A DNA stretch of 64,000 bases, from assembly GCA_026196955.1 (NCBI GenBank), contig JAPHTO010000031.1, positions 62,001 through 126,000 of the forward strand, in the 5' to 3' direction. The position numbers and the translations under genes are program-made. Under the pieces are notes generated by a model. That model saw only the letters and a list, made by a program, of their open reading frames with translations, was not told the DNA's origin and made no database searches. This document shows positions 34,034 to 44,152 of the stretch, in pieces (position 1 is the first letter of the stretch; every line of letters begins with the position of its first letter). The DNA is from Colwellia sp. GTDB lineage: Bacteria; Pseudomonadota; Gammaproteobacteria; Enterobacterales; Alteromonadaceae.

Positions 34034-37000
34034 TTAGCCTTGTTTTAATTTGACTAGCTTGCTTAACTCACTCACTTCTTTTTGTTGAATAACATCTAAA
34101 TAGTTAAATGGTTGCACTTTCGGCGCATAGAACCCCAACCAACTCATATGGCTTTTTCTTGCAACTTCTAATGCATGTTCAGTAATAACACTCACCTGAT
34201 CCCATGATAGCGCCATAGGTTGCTCAAAATTAAACGGGTAAAAAGAGTAAGCCATACCTGGTTTAATATCACGACCTAATACCTGCTCGAAACGGCTTGA
34301 TAAACGAGTCACTAACTCACGCGCATTATCATCCTTCTCATAACCAATGATAACAAACGCATCATCAGCCCAACGAATCACTAAATCATCATTATTTCGG
34401 CTATAATGTAGTAAGTCAGTGAGGTTAACTAATTGGCTGTTAGTTACTTGCTCTATTTCTTCTAGCTTTATCATCACAAGATATAAACGTGGCAGTAAAC
34501 TACGTTGTACAGGCAGTATGTTTTCATGAATTTGAGACATAAGTTGGCTGGCTTGTTCGATATAAATATCTAAATAACGACGGCTTTTAACACCTGTGAC
34601 TTTATCTACCGTTGCCGCATCCTCTAATTGCTGATTGGCCTGTTCAAGCTCAATATTCTTCAACTGAAATTCTTGTGTTTTCTCGTGGATCTGTTGTGTT
34701 AAATAGACTTTTTGCTGCTGCTCAATCAATAATTTTCGATTTAAAAAGCGCGAATAAGTCAATAACAATAAGGCTATCAATATTGCATAAAGCAAATATG
34801 CCCACCAAGTATTCCAAGGCGCTGGCTTCACTGTTATATCAAGTGATAAACCGGGCTCGCTCCAAATATTATCGCTATTGCCAGCTATAACCTGTAACTG
34901 GTAACTACCCGCAGGTAAATTAGTATACGTGGCGCGTCGTGACTTACCCGCATCAATCCATTCTTCATCAAACCCTTTTAAACGGTATTGGTAACGAGTC
35001 GACTCAGGTGCCGCGTAATTAAGCCCTACATATTCAAATGAGATTAGCTGTTCGCTGTAATCAAGCGCTAATTGGTTTAACTCTGATAACTTACTCCCTA
35101 GGGACATTGGCTCATTCAATTTTAAAATACTTGTTAATCGAACTTCTGGAGCAACAAGGTTAGTATTAACCTTGTCAGGATTGATACTACTCATCCCTTT
35201 ACCTGCACCAAAATATAAGGTGTTATCCATAGCTAGGAATACTGAAGAATGTGTATACTCTAACTCAACTAAACCATGGGTAAGATTGAAGTGTTTAAAA
35301 CTTTTATCACTGAGTGAATAACGAGAAATGCCTTTGTTAGTGCTAAACCAGATATCACCATGAGCATCTTGAGTGATACCGTATATGGTTTTACTTTTCA
35401 TACCATCTATAGCGCCAAGATGAGTAAAAGAAAAGTTGTTACTATAACGATTTTCTCGACTTAATATACTTAAACCAGCATCTTGAGTACCCAGCCAAAG
35501 ATTTTTATCATTATCCATAAACATGATCCAAGAAAAATCATCCGAAAGACCGTTTGGATTATTTTCATCATGTCTAAGATGAGTAAACTTTTCTTCCTTA
35601 ACATCAAAACGACTGAGGCCGCCACCAAAAGTAGCTAACCAAATAAAGCCTTGATCATCTTCTAACAACTGTAAAATATTATTACTGCTGGGGCCTTTTT
35701 CACTGTTGGACTTATTTTTTATAAAACGCGTGAAAGTGCCATTTTTATTAAATAAATTTAGTCCTTGATGAAAAGTGGATACCCAAAGGTTGCCATTACT
35801 ATCTTTTATAATATCGGTAATGCTATTAGCAGAAATAGACTCATTATCTGCTGCATTATGTTTATATGCAGTGACTTTATTTGTTATTAAATTAACTGAA
35901 TACAATCCCGAGCCTCGCGTTCCTACCCATAAAGTATTGCCGTCGGCAAACAACGTCATAATTCGATACTGCGAAAATGAAGCATTAAAAGCAGCAGGAG
36001 TAATAGAATTATCATGCTGTGACAACTGATAAATTTCGCCACTATAGGTACTAAAAAACAAACTTTCTTCTTCAAATTGGGCAAAACTAGTAATATTGTT
36101 ACTTTTTAAATTTGGGTTTGTTTGAGTGCTATATTGTCGAAATATTGCCATATTGGGATCCCAACGATTTACCCCTGAAAAAGTCCCTATCCACATCATT
36201 TTGTTATGATCTTCAAAAAAAGTGAGAACATAGTCATGACTTATACTATATGGGTTATTCGCAGAATACTTGTAGCGGCTAAAGTCATTGGTGTTATAAC
36301 TATAAATAGATAAACCATTATCTGTGGCAATCCAAATATTTTGCTCCGAGTCTTGATAAATATTTTTAATTGCGTTGCTACTAATCGTTGATTGAACATC
36401 CACATCCAATTGGTAATGAATAAACTGCTCTGTGGAAGGTGTATACTTTAATAAACCGCTATCTACTGTCCCTATCCAAATATCGCCTTTGATATCTAAA
36501 TACATACTGCTGACAAATTTATTAACATAGGTAGCACTGTTTTCATCGCCATATTTCAGCGACTCAATAAAGTTACCTTGCAAATCAAATATAGAAATTC
36601 CGCCACCATTGGTTCCAACCCAAATTTGTTGGTTAGGTGTTTCAATAATAGAGAGAACGGCATTGTGTGTGAGGCTATTGGGGTTGCCTAGTTCTTGATT
36701 AATTTGCTTCGTTGACCACTGCTCTTTTTGATAACTAACTATATTCAAACCATTTTCAGTTGCGACCCATATTTTTCCTAAGCTATCTTCAAATAAAGCA
36801 TTAACGGTGTCATTCGTTAACGCTTTATCTTTTGTTTTAGTGGTAAAGTGCAAAAAGTCTTGGCTTGACGATCTGTATAGATTCAAACCACCACCAAAAG
36901 TGCTGACCCAAAGCCTTTGTTTTTTATCAATAAGAATTCGACTAATGACATTAGAACTAAGAGAATTAGGTTGAGCACTATCATGGTGAAAACTTAACGT

Positions 37001-37195
37001 TTGGTGGCCATCAAAGCGAGCTAAACCTTCTGAGGTGCCAAACCACATAAAACCATCTTGGTCTTGTGCAATAGTTCTCACAAAGTTATATGACATTGGG
37101 TTATCAATGCCAAAATTTTTAAACAGTTTGACTTCTTGTGCGAAAGCACTGGAATTAAGGAGAATAAATAATATGAAGAAGAAGATTTTTTTCAC
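34034..37195 (-). CDS. Two-component-regulator propeller (Reg_prop) sensor with Y_Y_Y and degenerate GGDEF domains
   Basis: A 1053-residue protein with a signal peptide (to about SSAFAQ, residue 20). Some 14 propeller repeats of the pattern D..G.(I/M)W(F/V)GT..GL.(R/I) span about residues 35-690. A Y_Y_Y domain (about 715-785) ends AGSYQLQVIAGN, then comes one membrane helix (about 800-820) and a coiled coil. The C-terminal GGDEF-type domain has DKVTGVKSRRYL but reads ADDAF (943-947) in place of GGDEF, so diguanylate cyclase activity is unlikely. The start is GTG at 37195. It converges on the hybrid sensor gene with only 50 bp between stop codons. A periplasmic glycan or peptide is a typical input for such propellers. 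Confidence 0.9.
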   Translation of the reverse strand: MKKIFFFILFILLNSSAFAQEVKLFKNFGIDNPMSYNFVRTIAQDQDGFMWFGTSEGLARFDGHQTLSFHHDSAQPNSLSSNVISRILIDKKQRLWVSTFGGGLNLYRSSSQDFLHFTTKTKDKALTNDTVNALFEDSLGKIWVATENGLNIVSYQKEQWSTKQINQELGNPNSLTHNAVLSIIETPNQQIWVGTNGGGISIFDLQGNFIESLKYGDENSATYVNKFVSSMYLDIKGDIWIGTVDSGLLKYTPSTEQFIHYQLDVDVQSTISSNAIKNIYQDSEQNIWIATDNGLSIYSYNTNDFSRYKYSANNPYSISHDYVLTFFEDHNKMMWIGTFSGVNRWDPNMAIFRQYSTQTNPNLKSNNITSFAQFEEESLFFSTYSGEIYQLSQHDNSITPAAFNASFSQYRIMTLFADGNTLWVGTRGSGLYSVNLITNKVTAYKHNAADNESISANSITDIIKDSNGNLWVSTFHQGLNLFNKNGTFTRFIKNKSNSEKGPSSNNILQLLEDDQGFIWLATFGGGLSRFDVKEEKFTHLRHDENNPNGLSDDFSWIMFMDNDKNLWLGTQDAGLSILSRENRYSNNFSFTHLGAIDGMKSKTIYGITQDAHGDIWFSTNKGISRYSLSDKSFKHFNLTHGLVELEYTHSSVFLAMDNTLYFGAGKGMSSINPDKVNTNLVAPEVRLTSILKLNEPMSLGSKLSELNQLALDYSEQLISFEYVGLNYAAPESTRYQYRLKGFDEEWIDAGKSRRATYTNLPAGSYQLQVIAGNSDNIWSEPGLSLDITVKPAPWNTWWAYLLYAILIALLLLTYSRFLNRKLLIEQQQKVYLTQQIHEKTQEFQLKNIELEQANQQLEDAATVDKVTGVKSRRYLDIYIEQASQLMSQIHENILPVQRSLLPRLYLVMIKLEEIEQVTNSQLVNLTDLLHYSRNNDDLVIRWADDAFVIIGYEKDDNARELVTRLSSRFEQVLGRDIKPGMAYSFYPFNFEQPMALSWDQVSVITEHALEVARKSHMSWLGFYAPKVQPFNYLDVIQQKEVSELSKLVKLKQG

Positions 37196-37251
37196 AAAAT
37201 AGCTCTAATAAAATGATAACACTCAGAAGGATTACACTATCGTGCAAAGGT

Positions 37252-37280
37252 AAAAAAAGCCACTGCTCTCACAGTGGCTT
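37252..37280 (-). terminator. Rho-independent terminator after subtilase 1
   Basis: AAGCCACTG / CAGTGGCTT with a 6-base loop is followed on the minus strand by seven T. It lies 14 bp beyond the subtilase stop codon. Confidence 0.88.
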
Positions 37281-37293
37281 AATGTAAATCTAA

Positions 37294-38997
37294 TTATTGC
37301 GGTTCAACCCAGTTGTTAACATCAATACCTGTAGCACTATTAGCCACACTCATTCGCCAAAGCAATGTATCAGACTCAACATTCATTCGCCAAAGTAGTG
37401 TATCTGTTTCAAAATTCATACGCCAAAGCAATGTATCAGTTGATGCAGTATTTCTCCAATCCAAGGCGTTAGTCGCAAAATTCATCCGCCAGAGTAAAGT
37501 GTCACCATCAAGGCTTGTATCATCTAGCTTCCAAACATACTCATCCCCTAGCCCCTCAACGTAAAAGTTGCCCTCTTCATTGATATTTGCAGGGCCAAAA
37601 AAGTGTTCGTCGCCATTTAAGTCTTGAGCAATATTCAACGCTTGGTTTGCACATTCTGTTGCAGTATTTGCTAATGCATCAGCAGCATTAACCATACCGG
37701 CACCTTGTTGAAAGACACTATAAGCAAGTTTGCCATTATTATTAAAGGCAGCATGAGCACTATCCATTAACCGACACTTAACTTCATCAGGCGTTAATGT
37801 TGGATCTTGCGTTAACATCAATGCCACAACCCCCGAAACAACGCCTGCTGCTTGCGAAGTTCCAGACATTTCAAAGTAGCGTCCACCATCATGAAACTCT
37901 GGGTGTTCTTGAGCTATTTGAGTATCAAAAGCCATCAAGCCTGTTACGTGACCACCTGGTGCAACAATTTCTGGTTTAACAAAGCCTTCAACGGTAGGTC
38001 CTGCAGCACTGAACGTTGCTAACTTGTCATCACTTGAGTCAGATTCAGTATAATTGTCTGTCATTGCGCCTACAGTAATTATGTAGGGCACATTACCAGG
38101 AACACCTACAGTCATGGGATCTGGCCCTTTATTACCCGCAGAAGCCACAACAACAACTCCTGCTTGCCATGCTTTCATAACGGCTTGATTTAAGGGATCT
38201 TCCCAATAATATGACCGCGCATAACCGCTGAATGACATGTTCAACACTTTTAAGTTAATTTGATCTTTAACTTGCAGTGCCCAATCAATACCTCGAATAA
38301 CGTCGGCATAAGTTGCTTTACCTTCTGAATCAAAGGCTTTAATACCAACTAGTGCAGCATTTGGCGCTACACCATACACTTTACCGTAGACATCATAATC
38401 AGCATTGCCCGCAATGCTCGCAACATGTGTACCATGACCACTTTCTTCATCGCTATAATTACTTACGGTGTTGTTTATAGCATCATAAGTTCCCCAAAAT
38501 TTATCACGTCCATATAAGTCAGTAGATAAACCTAAGCCAGCTGAAGTACCTTGTAATTGATCTAAGCCTGTGTCCAAAAAGCCAATGGTGACACCATCGC
38601 CAAAGTTTCGGTCAGCATGCACAGATGTCGCGTCAATTAAATCATTAACTACAGCTTTAGGTTGCCATTTTCGTTTTCCCCAAGCATTACCGCCTGACAA
38701 TTCAACTGTATAGTTTTGCGATACTTTAACGGTGAGTGCTTGCTGTAATTGAGTAAGCTGAGCTTGATTCAAATTAGCCGCTAAGGCATTAATTATAGGT
38801 AATTCATGACTAGGCGTTACATTAAGCACTTTGACTTTTTCTTTTAATAACTGATAGTTTTCAGCGCTAATAATATAAGATTGCGTATTATCTTTTACAT
38901 TGCTGCTAAGTGAAGTACTAACAAGCCAAGCTGAAAAACCAACTAAGCCTAACAGTGAAAGTGGTTTGATTATTCTTTTTATCGAGTTGTTCAACAT
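37294..38997 (-). CDS. Subtilisin-like (S8) peptidase with C-terminal 11-residue repeats
   Basis: A 567-residue secreted or membrane-anchored serine peptidase. An N-terminal hydrophobic segment (about residues 13-30) and an I9-like propeptide (about 40-105) precede the catalytic domain. The triad is D142 (LDTG), H188 (GHGTHV) and S381 (GTSQAAG). After the domain (to about 445) come an acidic linker and five 11-residue units (residues 499-553) built on DTLLWRMN; the second unit is degenerate. This tail is not a known PPC or P-domain. GGGG precedes the ATG. The tail might be a sorting, autoinhibitory or assembly element; none is established. Confidence 0.92.
   Translation of the reverse strand: MLNNSIKRIIKPLSLLGLVGFSAWLVSTSLSSNVKDNTQSYIISAENYQLLKEKVKVLNVTPSHELPIINALAANLNQAQLTQLQQALTVKVSQNYTVELSGGNAWGKRKWQPKAVVNDLIDATSVHADRNFGDGVTIGFLDTGLDQLQGTSAGLGLSTDLYGRDKFWGTYDAINNTVSNYSDEESGHGTHVASIAGNADYDVYGKVYGVAPNAALVGIKAFDSEGKATYADVIRGIDWALQVKDQINLKVLNMSFSGYARSYYWEDPLNQAVMKAWQAGVVVVASAGNKGPDPMTVGVPGNVPYIITVGAMTDNYTESDSSDDKLATFSAAGPTVEGFVKPEIVAPGGHVTGLMAFDTQIAQEHPEFHDGGRYFEMSGTSQAAGVVSGVVALMLTQDPTLTPDEVKCRLMDSAHAAFNNNGKLAYSVFQQGAGMVNAADALANTATECANQALNIAQDLNGDEHFFGPANINEEGNFYVEGLGDEYVWKLDDTSLDGDTLLWRMNFATNALDWRNTASTDTLLWRMNFETDTLLWRMNVESDTLLWRMSVANSATGIDVNNWVEPQ
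37339..37503 (-). repeat. 33-bp coding tandem repeat (WRM repeats of subtilase 1)
   Basis: Five consecutive 33-bp units encode 11-residue repeats with core DTLLWRM(N/S). Units 1, 3, 4 and 5 are well conserved at the DNA level, and unit 2 (ALDWRN) is diverged. The tract sits at the 3' end of the subtilase gene. Confidence 0.9.
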
Positions 38998-39207
38998 TTA
39001 TATGCCCCTATGCCCAATACATCTTACAAAATACATAACTATTTTTTAAAACATTAGGGTGTATTTACTTATATTTTTCAGCGTTTATTTCACTCAAATT
39101 TAAGTTGTTAAAAATAAGTTAAATATACGTAAGTAAGAAACATAAACTAAACACGCCCCAACCACAATAAATTTTAATTAAACATTAAAAATATAAAGTG
39201 ACTTAAA

Positions 39208-39240
39208 CAAAAATATCCAGCCCATAAAATAGGCTGGATA
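39208..39240 (-). terminator. Rho-independent terminator after subtilase 2
   Basis: TATCCAGCC / GGCTGGATA with a 9-base loop is followed on the minus strand by a five-T run, 47 bp beyond the subtilase 2 stop codon. Confidence 0.85.
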
Positions 39241-39286
39241 CAAAGCACTTGAAGGGAACTACATCAAGTACATAAGTGAGTCCAAA

Positions 39287-41116
39287 TTAGAAGTTTACTG
39301 TTACTTCACTTGAACAATTGCTACTACCTTGATCACATACTTTGTAAGTAAATGAGCCGTAAGATTTAAAGCTATCTCTAAATGAACCATCATTTGATGT
39401 TGTGGTTCTTAAAGAGCCGTTTCGGAAAATATCAACGCTTGATGTTGATGCGCCATTCCAGCTTAAATCTACGTAATTCTTACCTTTAGCACGACCAGTA
39501 CTTGTATCCAAAGTAATGTCACCTGTTGGAGGAGGTGTTACACCACCGCCACAACCGTTTGCTGTTAGGTAATCATGGGCAGCTTTAGCTTTAACGATAC
39601 CATGCCCAAAATGAACATCATGACCTGAAGCACCGCTATCTTGAGCCGTCGCTTTAAGTGCGTCGCGAATTTCAGTACCAGTACAACCATTGTGATTTGA
39701 CCAAACTAACGCAGCGATACCTGATACTGCAGGCGTTGCCATAGAGGTACCTGTCATTAAACCATAGTCACTTGTACCAATGACCACATCAGCGTTAGAT
39801 GCAGCTAATAATGCAGTACGATCCTCAAATGCGGCACCCGCTGCTGGAATAGAAGTTGCGTTTGTATCACCCAATGTCGCATATAACATACCCGCTTCAT
39901 TGTTGATGATAATAGCGCCTATACCGCCAGAATTTTCACAGTTTTGAACTTTGTCATGGAACGAAATATTACCGCGGTCGATAACACAAATATTACCGTT
40001 AGCGCCAGCATCTGTTGCTTCAGCTGTGCCCATATAGTACGTGCTGCCACTGGCATTGCCAGCATTTTCCATTGCCGAAGAGGCAAATGCTTGACCATCA
40101 GCACTCAACGTTGAGTTTGTTGCCATATCAGCAGGGTAAGTGGATAAAACATCAACACCACCAGCAGTGACTTCTACACAGATAGTTTCATCGGTAGTTG
40201 TCGTTCTGTTTTTACCTCTACCTGTCGTTACCGTACAGCTTGGGTATTGAGACTCAGTATAACGATTATTATCAGCATCATTGCCACCAATCATCATAAC
40301 TGACGAGTAACCCGCCGGATATGAACGTACATCGTTACCGTCATTACCCGCAGCAGCTAAAACTAAGCCACCCGCAGCAGTAAAGGCTTTGAAGGCATTT
40401 TCTTCAGTGCTGTTAGCACCACCGCCACCAAGGCTCATACTAATGATGTTAGCGCCAGCTTGAGTACATTTATCAGCGGCATGTGCTAAATCAGATGAAT
40501 ACCCCCAACCGTCAGCATTAAATACTTTAACAATGTGCATATCAACGCCTGGTGCCATGCCAATAACACCGATATTGTTATCTGCAGCACCGATAGTACC
40601 GGCTACGTGCGTACCATGAGGTCCACCGTTTTCATCCCAGTTACCTGTTCCTGAATCATTGTCACCGGTAATATTATTCCAAACAAAATCTGGGTTAGAG
40701 CGATCTAAACCTGAATCAATAACACAAACCTTCATACCCGCATTGGCATTAAAAGTTACTTGGTCAGCTTGAGATTGATAAACTGAATAGGGTGTTAACT
40801 GCTCGGTCATCGGGTTACCAGCATCATCACTATACGCCGACATTAATTGACGTCTTTCATCCGCTTCAACTAATTGAACATGTGGATTGTTCAGCAAACC
40901 TTTTACGTCTGCTAGGCTTTTACCTTTAAAAGAAGCAGCAAAAAAACCGTTACCATCTACCTTTAATTCAGCCCCCACTTTCTTCGCTAATGCTTTTACA
41001 ATACCCTTTTTGCTTTCGTCTACTTTAACAATGTATCTATCGTCAGCTGCATGAGCTGAAAATGCTGCCGTAACCGCTAGGGCAAGAACTGAGGTTGCAA
41101 ACTTAGAAATTTTCAT
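39287..41116 (-). CDS. Secreted subtilisin-like (S8) peptidase with PA-type insert
   Basis: A 609-residue enzyme. The signal peptide ends SAHA (residue 23), and an I9-type propeptide covers about 25-90. The catalytic domain has D134 (VIDSG), H167 (PHGTHVAG) and S458 (GTSMATPAVSG). Between the active-site His and Ser is a protease-associated (PA) insert of about 100 residues (NICVIDRGNISFHDKVQNCENSGGIGA region). The C-terminal approximately 80 residues form a beta-sandwich of fibronectin-III type with two cysteines. GGAG precedes the ATG. It is divergent from the related subtilase at 41574. Extracellular protein degradation is the likely role. Confidence 0.95.
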   Translation of the reverse strand: MKISKFATSVLALAVTAAFSAHAADDRYIVKVDESKKGIVKALAKKVGAELKVDGNGFFAASFKGKSLADVKGLLNNPHVQLVEADERRQLMSAYSDDAGNPMTEQLTPYSVYQSQADQVTFNANAGMKVCVIDSGLDRSNPDFVWNNITGDNDSGTGNWDENGGPHGTHVAGTIGAADNNIGVIGMAPGVDMHIVKVFNADGWGYSSDLAHAADKCTQAGANIISMSLGGGGANSTEENAFKAFTAAGGLVLAAAGNDGNDVRSYPAGYSSVMMIGGNDADNNRYTESQYPSCTVTTGRGKNRTTTTDETICVEVTAGGVDVLSTYPADMATNSTLSADGQAFASSAMENAGNASGSTYYMGTAEATDAGANGNICVIDRGNISFHDKVQNCENSGGIGAIIINNEAGMLYATLGDTNATSIPAAGAAFEDRTALLAASNADVVIGTSDYGLMTGTSMATPAVSGIAALVWSNHNGCTGTEIRDALKATAQDSGASGHDVHFGHGIVKAKAAHDYLTANGCGGGVTPPPTGDITLDTSTGRAKGKNYVDLSWNGASTSSVDIFRNGSLRTTTSNDGSFRDSFKSYGSFTYKVCDQGSSNCSSEVTVNF

Positions 41117-41573
41117 ACGTACTCCACTATCTCTCTGATTATGATGTTTCGTCTTATTATTGTTATTTGACGCTTATTTTAATTGTTTAGATGAACTGTC
41201 CGTTCTCCTTTTTAATGCATTAACTTAAAATATACATTTGCTTAAATTGGCTTCCTGCCCCTTGCATAATTCGATAGTAACAGTTACCAAAACCACCCCT
41301 AGCAAAATCGCGACAGCTTTTCATACAAAAACGACAACTCTAAATACCACCTAATATTTTCAACAACTTATAAATACAACAATAAATTCACCTGTCGTTT
41401 ATTCATTAAAACCTGTCCATTATTTACTAGTTAAAAAAACGATAAAGACTCAATCTCATAAATGTTGATTTTTTGTTAATAACTTAAAACAACCTATAAC
41501 AATAATGCGCAAAATACTGAGTCACTTGATGACAGTAATAAGCGTAAAATCCTAATGATGGAGTTAATGTCAG
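41117..41573. other. Intergenic region between divergent subtilases
   Basis: This 457-bp A+T-rich stretch separates the start codons of two divergent secreted peptidases and must carry both promoters. I see no open reading frame with a ribosome site, no strong hairpin and no operator-like palindrome that I can support. Confidence 0.6.
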
Positions 41574-43934
41574 ATGAAAAATAATAAAAAGCTTGCACTT
41601 AGTGCAATCGCGTTGTCGGTTTTAACCGTAACAAGTATTACCACTAATGCCGCGCCGAAAGCGCAACTGAATAAAGTTGAAAAGGTAGCAGCACAATCTT
41701 CAACGTTAAGTTTTGCCGATTGGCGTGCAGAGCAAAAACTAAACCGTAATGATTACACCGACCGTTTAATCATTACATTCAAAGACAAAAAGCAAGGCAA
41801 AATGGTTCCTCCTGGCCTTGCCAAAAAAATTGGCTTAGATTTAAAACACGTTAAAATTCTAAAAAATAATAGCCACGTTATCTCTCTTGATAAGATGCAC
41901 CCGCTAAAAGATGTTGAAAAATTCATTGAAAAATTGCGTAAGCACCCTTCAGTGGCATCAATCGAACCAGATTATCAACGCTATTTAATGGCACAAAATC
42001 AACCTTGGGGCATAGCACAAACGCAATCAGATCAACTAACTGATGCTGATGCCGCTAACATGACTGTTTGTATTATCGATTCAGGTTATGAGCGGGCAAA
42101 CCCTGACTTAAACGCCAACAATGCATCAGGTACAAATAACTCAGGTACAGGCAACTGGTATCAAAATGGTGGCTCTCACGGTACACACGTAGCGGGTACC
42201 ATTGCCGGTGTTAATAACAGTGAAGGTGTTGTCGGTATCATGCCAAACACTAACGTTAACTTGCATATTGTTAAAGTATTTAACGAAAGTGGTTGGGGCT
42301 ACTCAGGCGATTTATCTGACGCTGTTGATACATGTGTCAATAACGGTGCGAAAGTTATCAATATGAGTTTAGGTGGCTCTGGCTCATCAAATGCTGAAAA
42401 AAATGCATTGCAAGCTGCAGCTAATACTGGCGTATTACTCATTGCGGCTTCTGGTAATGATGGCAACTCAACTATGTCTTACCCTGCTTCTTACGACTCT
42501 GTAATGGCTGTAGGCGCTTTAGATAGCAACAATCAACATGCAGAGTTCTCTCAATATACTAGCCAAGTTGAAATATCGGCACCAGGCGAAGCTATTTTAT
42601 CGACCGTTGCAGGTGACGGCCGCTTAGGTTATATCACTGTTGGCTCAACCACCTATGGCAATGATAACGTTGTACCACAAACACATTACATTCAAAGTGG
42701 TGGCAACTATGTGGTTAGCAATGTTGATGGTAGTGCCAACGGCGTATTAGCAAGTTGTACTATTTCTGGTAGCAGTTATAGCTGTACCAATGTAAACGGT
42801 AACATTTGTTTAGCCGAGCGTAACGATAACCAAAAAGGCAGCAACTACCCTGAAATCAACCCAGCTAAAGCCTGTGCTGATGCTGGTGCATCTGCGGTTA
42901 TTGTTTATAGTGACAGTACTCGCCCAGGGCTGCAAAACCCTTTCCTTGTTGATGCCAACTCTGATGTCACTGTACCAACGGTTTCAGTTAGCCGCACTTT
43001 AGGGCAACAACTTATGGGGCAATTGGGTACTAACGCCAGCCTAACGGTTAATGGCTCACAAGATTATGCTTACTACAACGGTACTTCAATGGCTACGCCA
43101 CATGTTGCGGGTGTTGCAGCATTAGTATGGAGCAATAACCCGAATTGTACTGCCGATGATGTACGTAGTGCATTGAAAAATACAGCGGTTGATTTAGATG
43201 TTGCAGGTCGTGACGATAAAACAGGTCATGGCTTAGTACAAGCAAAAGCTGCATCGGATGCCTTAGCAGCTAGCTGTAGTGGTACAACGCCACCACCAAC
43301 AGGTAATACACTTGAAAATGGTGTCGCAAAAACTAACCTTGGCTCAAGCACAGAGCTTAACTTTACTATGGAAGTACCTGCGGGTGCGACTAACTTAACG
43401 TTCGATATGGCTGGCGGTACTGGTGATGCGGATCTTTACGTTAAATTTGGCTCAGCACCAACAAGCTCAAGCTATGACTGTCGTCCATACAAATCGGGTA
43501 ATAGCGAAAGCTGTCCTATCGCTAGTGCTCAAGCAGGTACTTACTTTGTTAAAGTTGTTGCTTACTCAGCATTTACGGGTGTTAATTTAACAGGGAGTTT
43601 CACTGAGCCTAGTACAGGTGGCGGCGCAACAGGTGGCAGTGCTTCAGTAACAGATATCAGCGTTGCTCGTCGTGCATGGACTTATTACACAATTGATATT
43701 CCAGCAGGCATGTCTACACTAGATTTTGCTATGAGCGGTGGTACAGGTGATGCAGATATGTATATAAGACGAGGTGCGCAACCAACGTCTTCAACTTACG
43801 ACTGTCGCCCATACAAGAGTGGTAATAATGAAACGTGTTCATTTACTAACCCGACAGCTGATACTTGGCACATAGGTATTTACGGTTACTCTGCAGCAAG
43901 CGGTGTTAGCTTGGATGTAACTTATAATCCATAA
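41574..43934 (+). CDS. Secreted subtilisin-like (S8) peptidase with PA insert and two PPC domains
   Basis: A 786-residue enzyme. The signal peptide ends TTNAA (about residue 27), and an I9-like propeptide covers about 60-138. The catalytic domain has D169 (IIDSG), H202 (SHGTHVAGT) and S505 (GTSMATPHVAG). A PA-type insert with cysteines lies between His and Ser (about 355-480). Two C-terminal pre-peptidase (PPC) beta domains cover about 575-660 and 690-783; each carries a GGTGDAD(L/M)Y motif and the RPYKSGN stretch. PPC domains are commonly removed on maturation. It shares its catalytic style with the divergent subtilase at 39287, suggesting old duplication. A strong terminator follows at 43965. 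Confidence 0.96.
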   Translation: MKNNKKLALSAIALSVLTVTSITTNAAPKAQLNKVEKVAAQSSTLSFADWRAEQKLNRNDYTDRLIITFKDKKQGKMVPPGLAKKIGLDLKHVKILKNNSHVISLDKMHPLKDVEKFIEKLRKHPSVASIEPDYQRYLMAQNQPWGIAQTQSDQLTDADAANMTVCIIDSGYERANPDLNANNASGTNNSGTGNWYQNGGSHGTHVAGTIAGVNNSEGVVGIMPNTNVNLHIVKVFNESGWGYSGDLSDAVDTCVNNGAKVINMSLGGSGSSNAEKNALQAAANTGVLLIAASGNDGNSTMSYPASYDSVMAVGALDSNNQHAEFSQYTSQVEISAPGEAILSTVAGDGRLGYITVGSTTYGNDNVVPQTHYIQSGGNYVVSNVDGSANGVLASCTISGSSYSCTNVNGNICLAERNDNQKGSNYPEINPAKACADAGASAVIVYSDSTRPGLQNPFLVDANSDVTVPTVSVSRTLGQQLMGQLGTNASLTVNGSQDYAYYNGTSMATPHVAGVAALVWSNNPNCTADDVRSALKNTAVDLDVAGRDDKTGHGLVQAKAASDALAASCSGTTPPPTGNTLENGVAKTNLGSSTELNFTMEVPAGATNLTFDMAGGTGDADLYVKFGSAPTSSSYDCRPYKSGNSESCPIASAQAGTYFVKVVAYSAFTGVNLTGSFTEPSTGGGATGGSASVTDISVARRAWTYYTIDIPAGMSTLDFAMSGGTGDADMYIRRGAQPTSSTYDCRPYKSGNNETCSFTNPTADTWHIGIYGYSAASGVSLDVTYNP

Positions 43935-43964
43935 CTAAAGCTTTCATCTAGTTTGTAAAACTAA

Positions 43965-44006
43965 AATCCAATGCTTCATAAGTGAAGCATTGGATTGTTT
44001 ATTTAG
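43965..44006 (+). terminator. Rho-independent terminator after subtilase 3
   Basis: A perfect 14-bp stem AATCCAATGCTTCA / TGAAGCATTGGATT with a 4-base loop is followed by GTTTATTT. Confidence 0.88.
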
Positions 44007-44152
44007 ATATGCCCTATAAATAGGATAGAAACAATTCAAAAAGCAAAAATAGCGCAAGTCGTCAACACTTACCCTTAAAAATCTAACATATTAAAATCAT
44101 TGGTTATATTTACATTGGTAACACCTAAATAACTAAAAGCAATTAACCTTTA

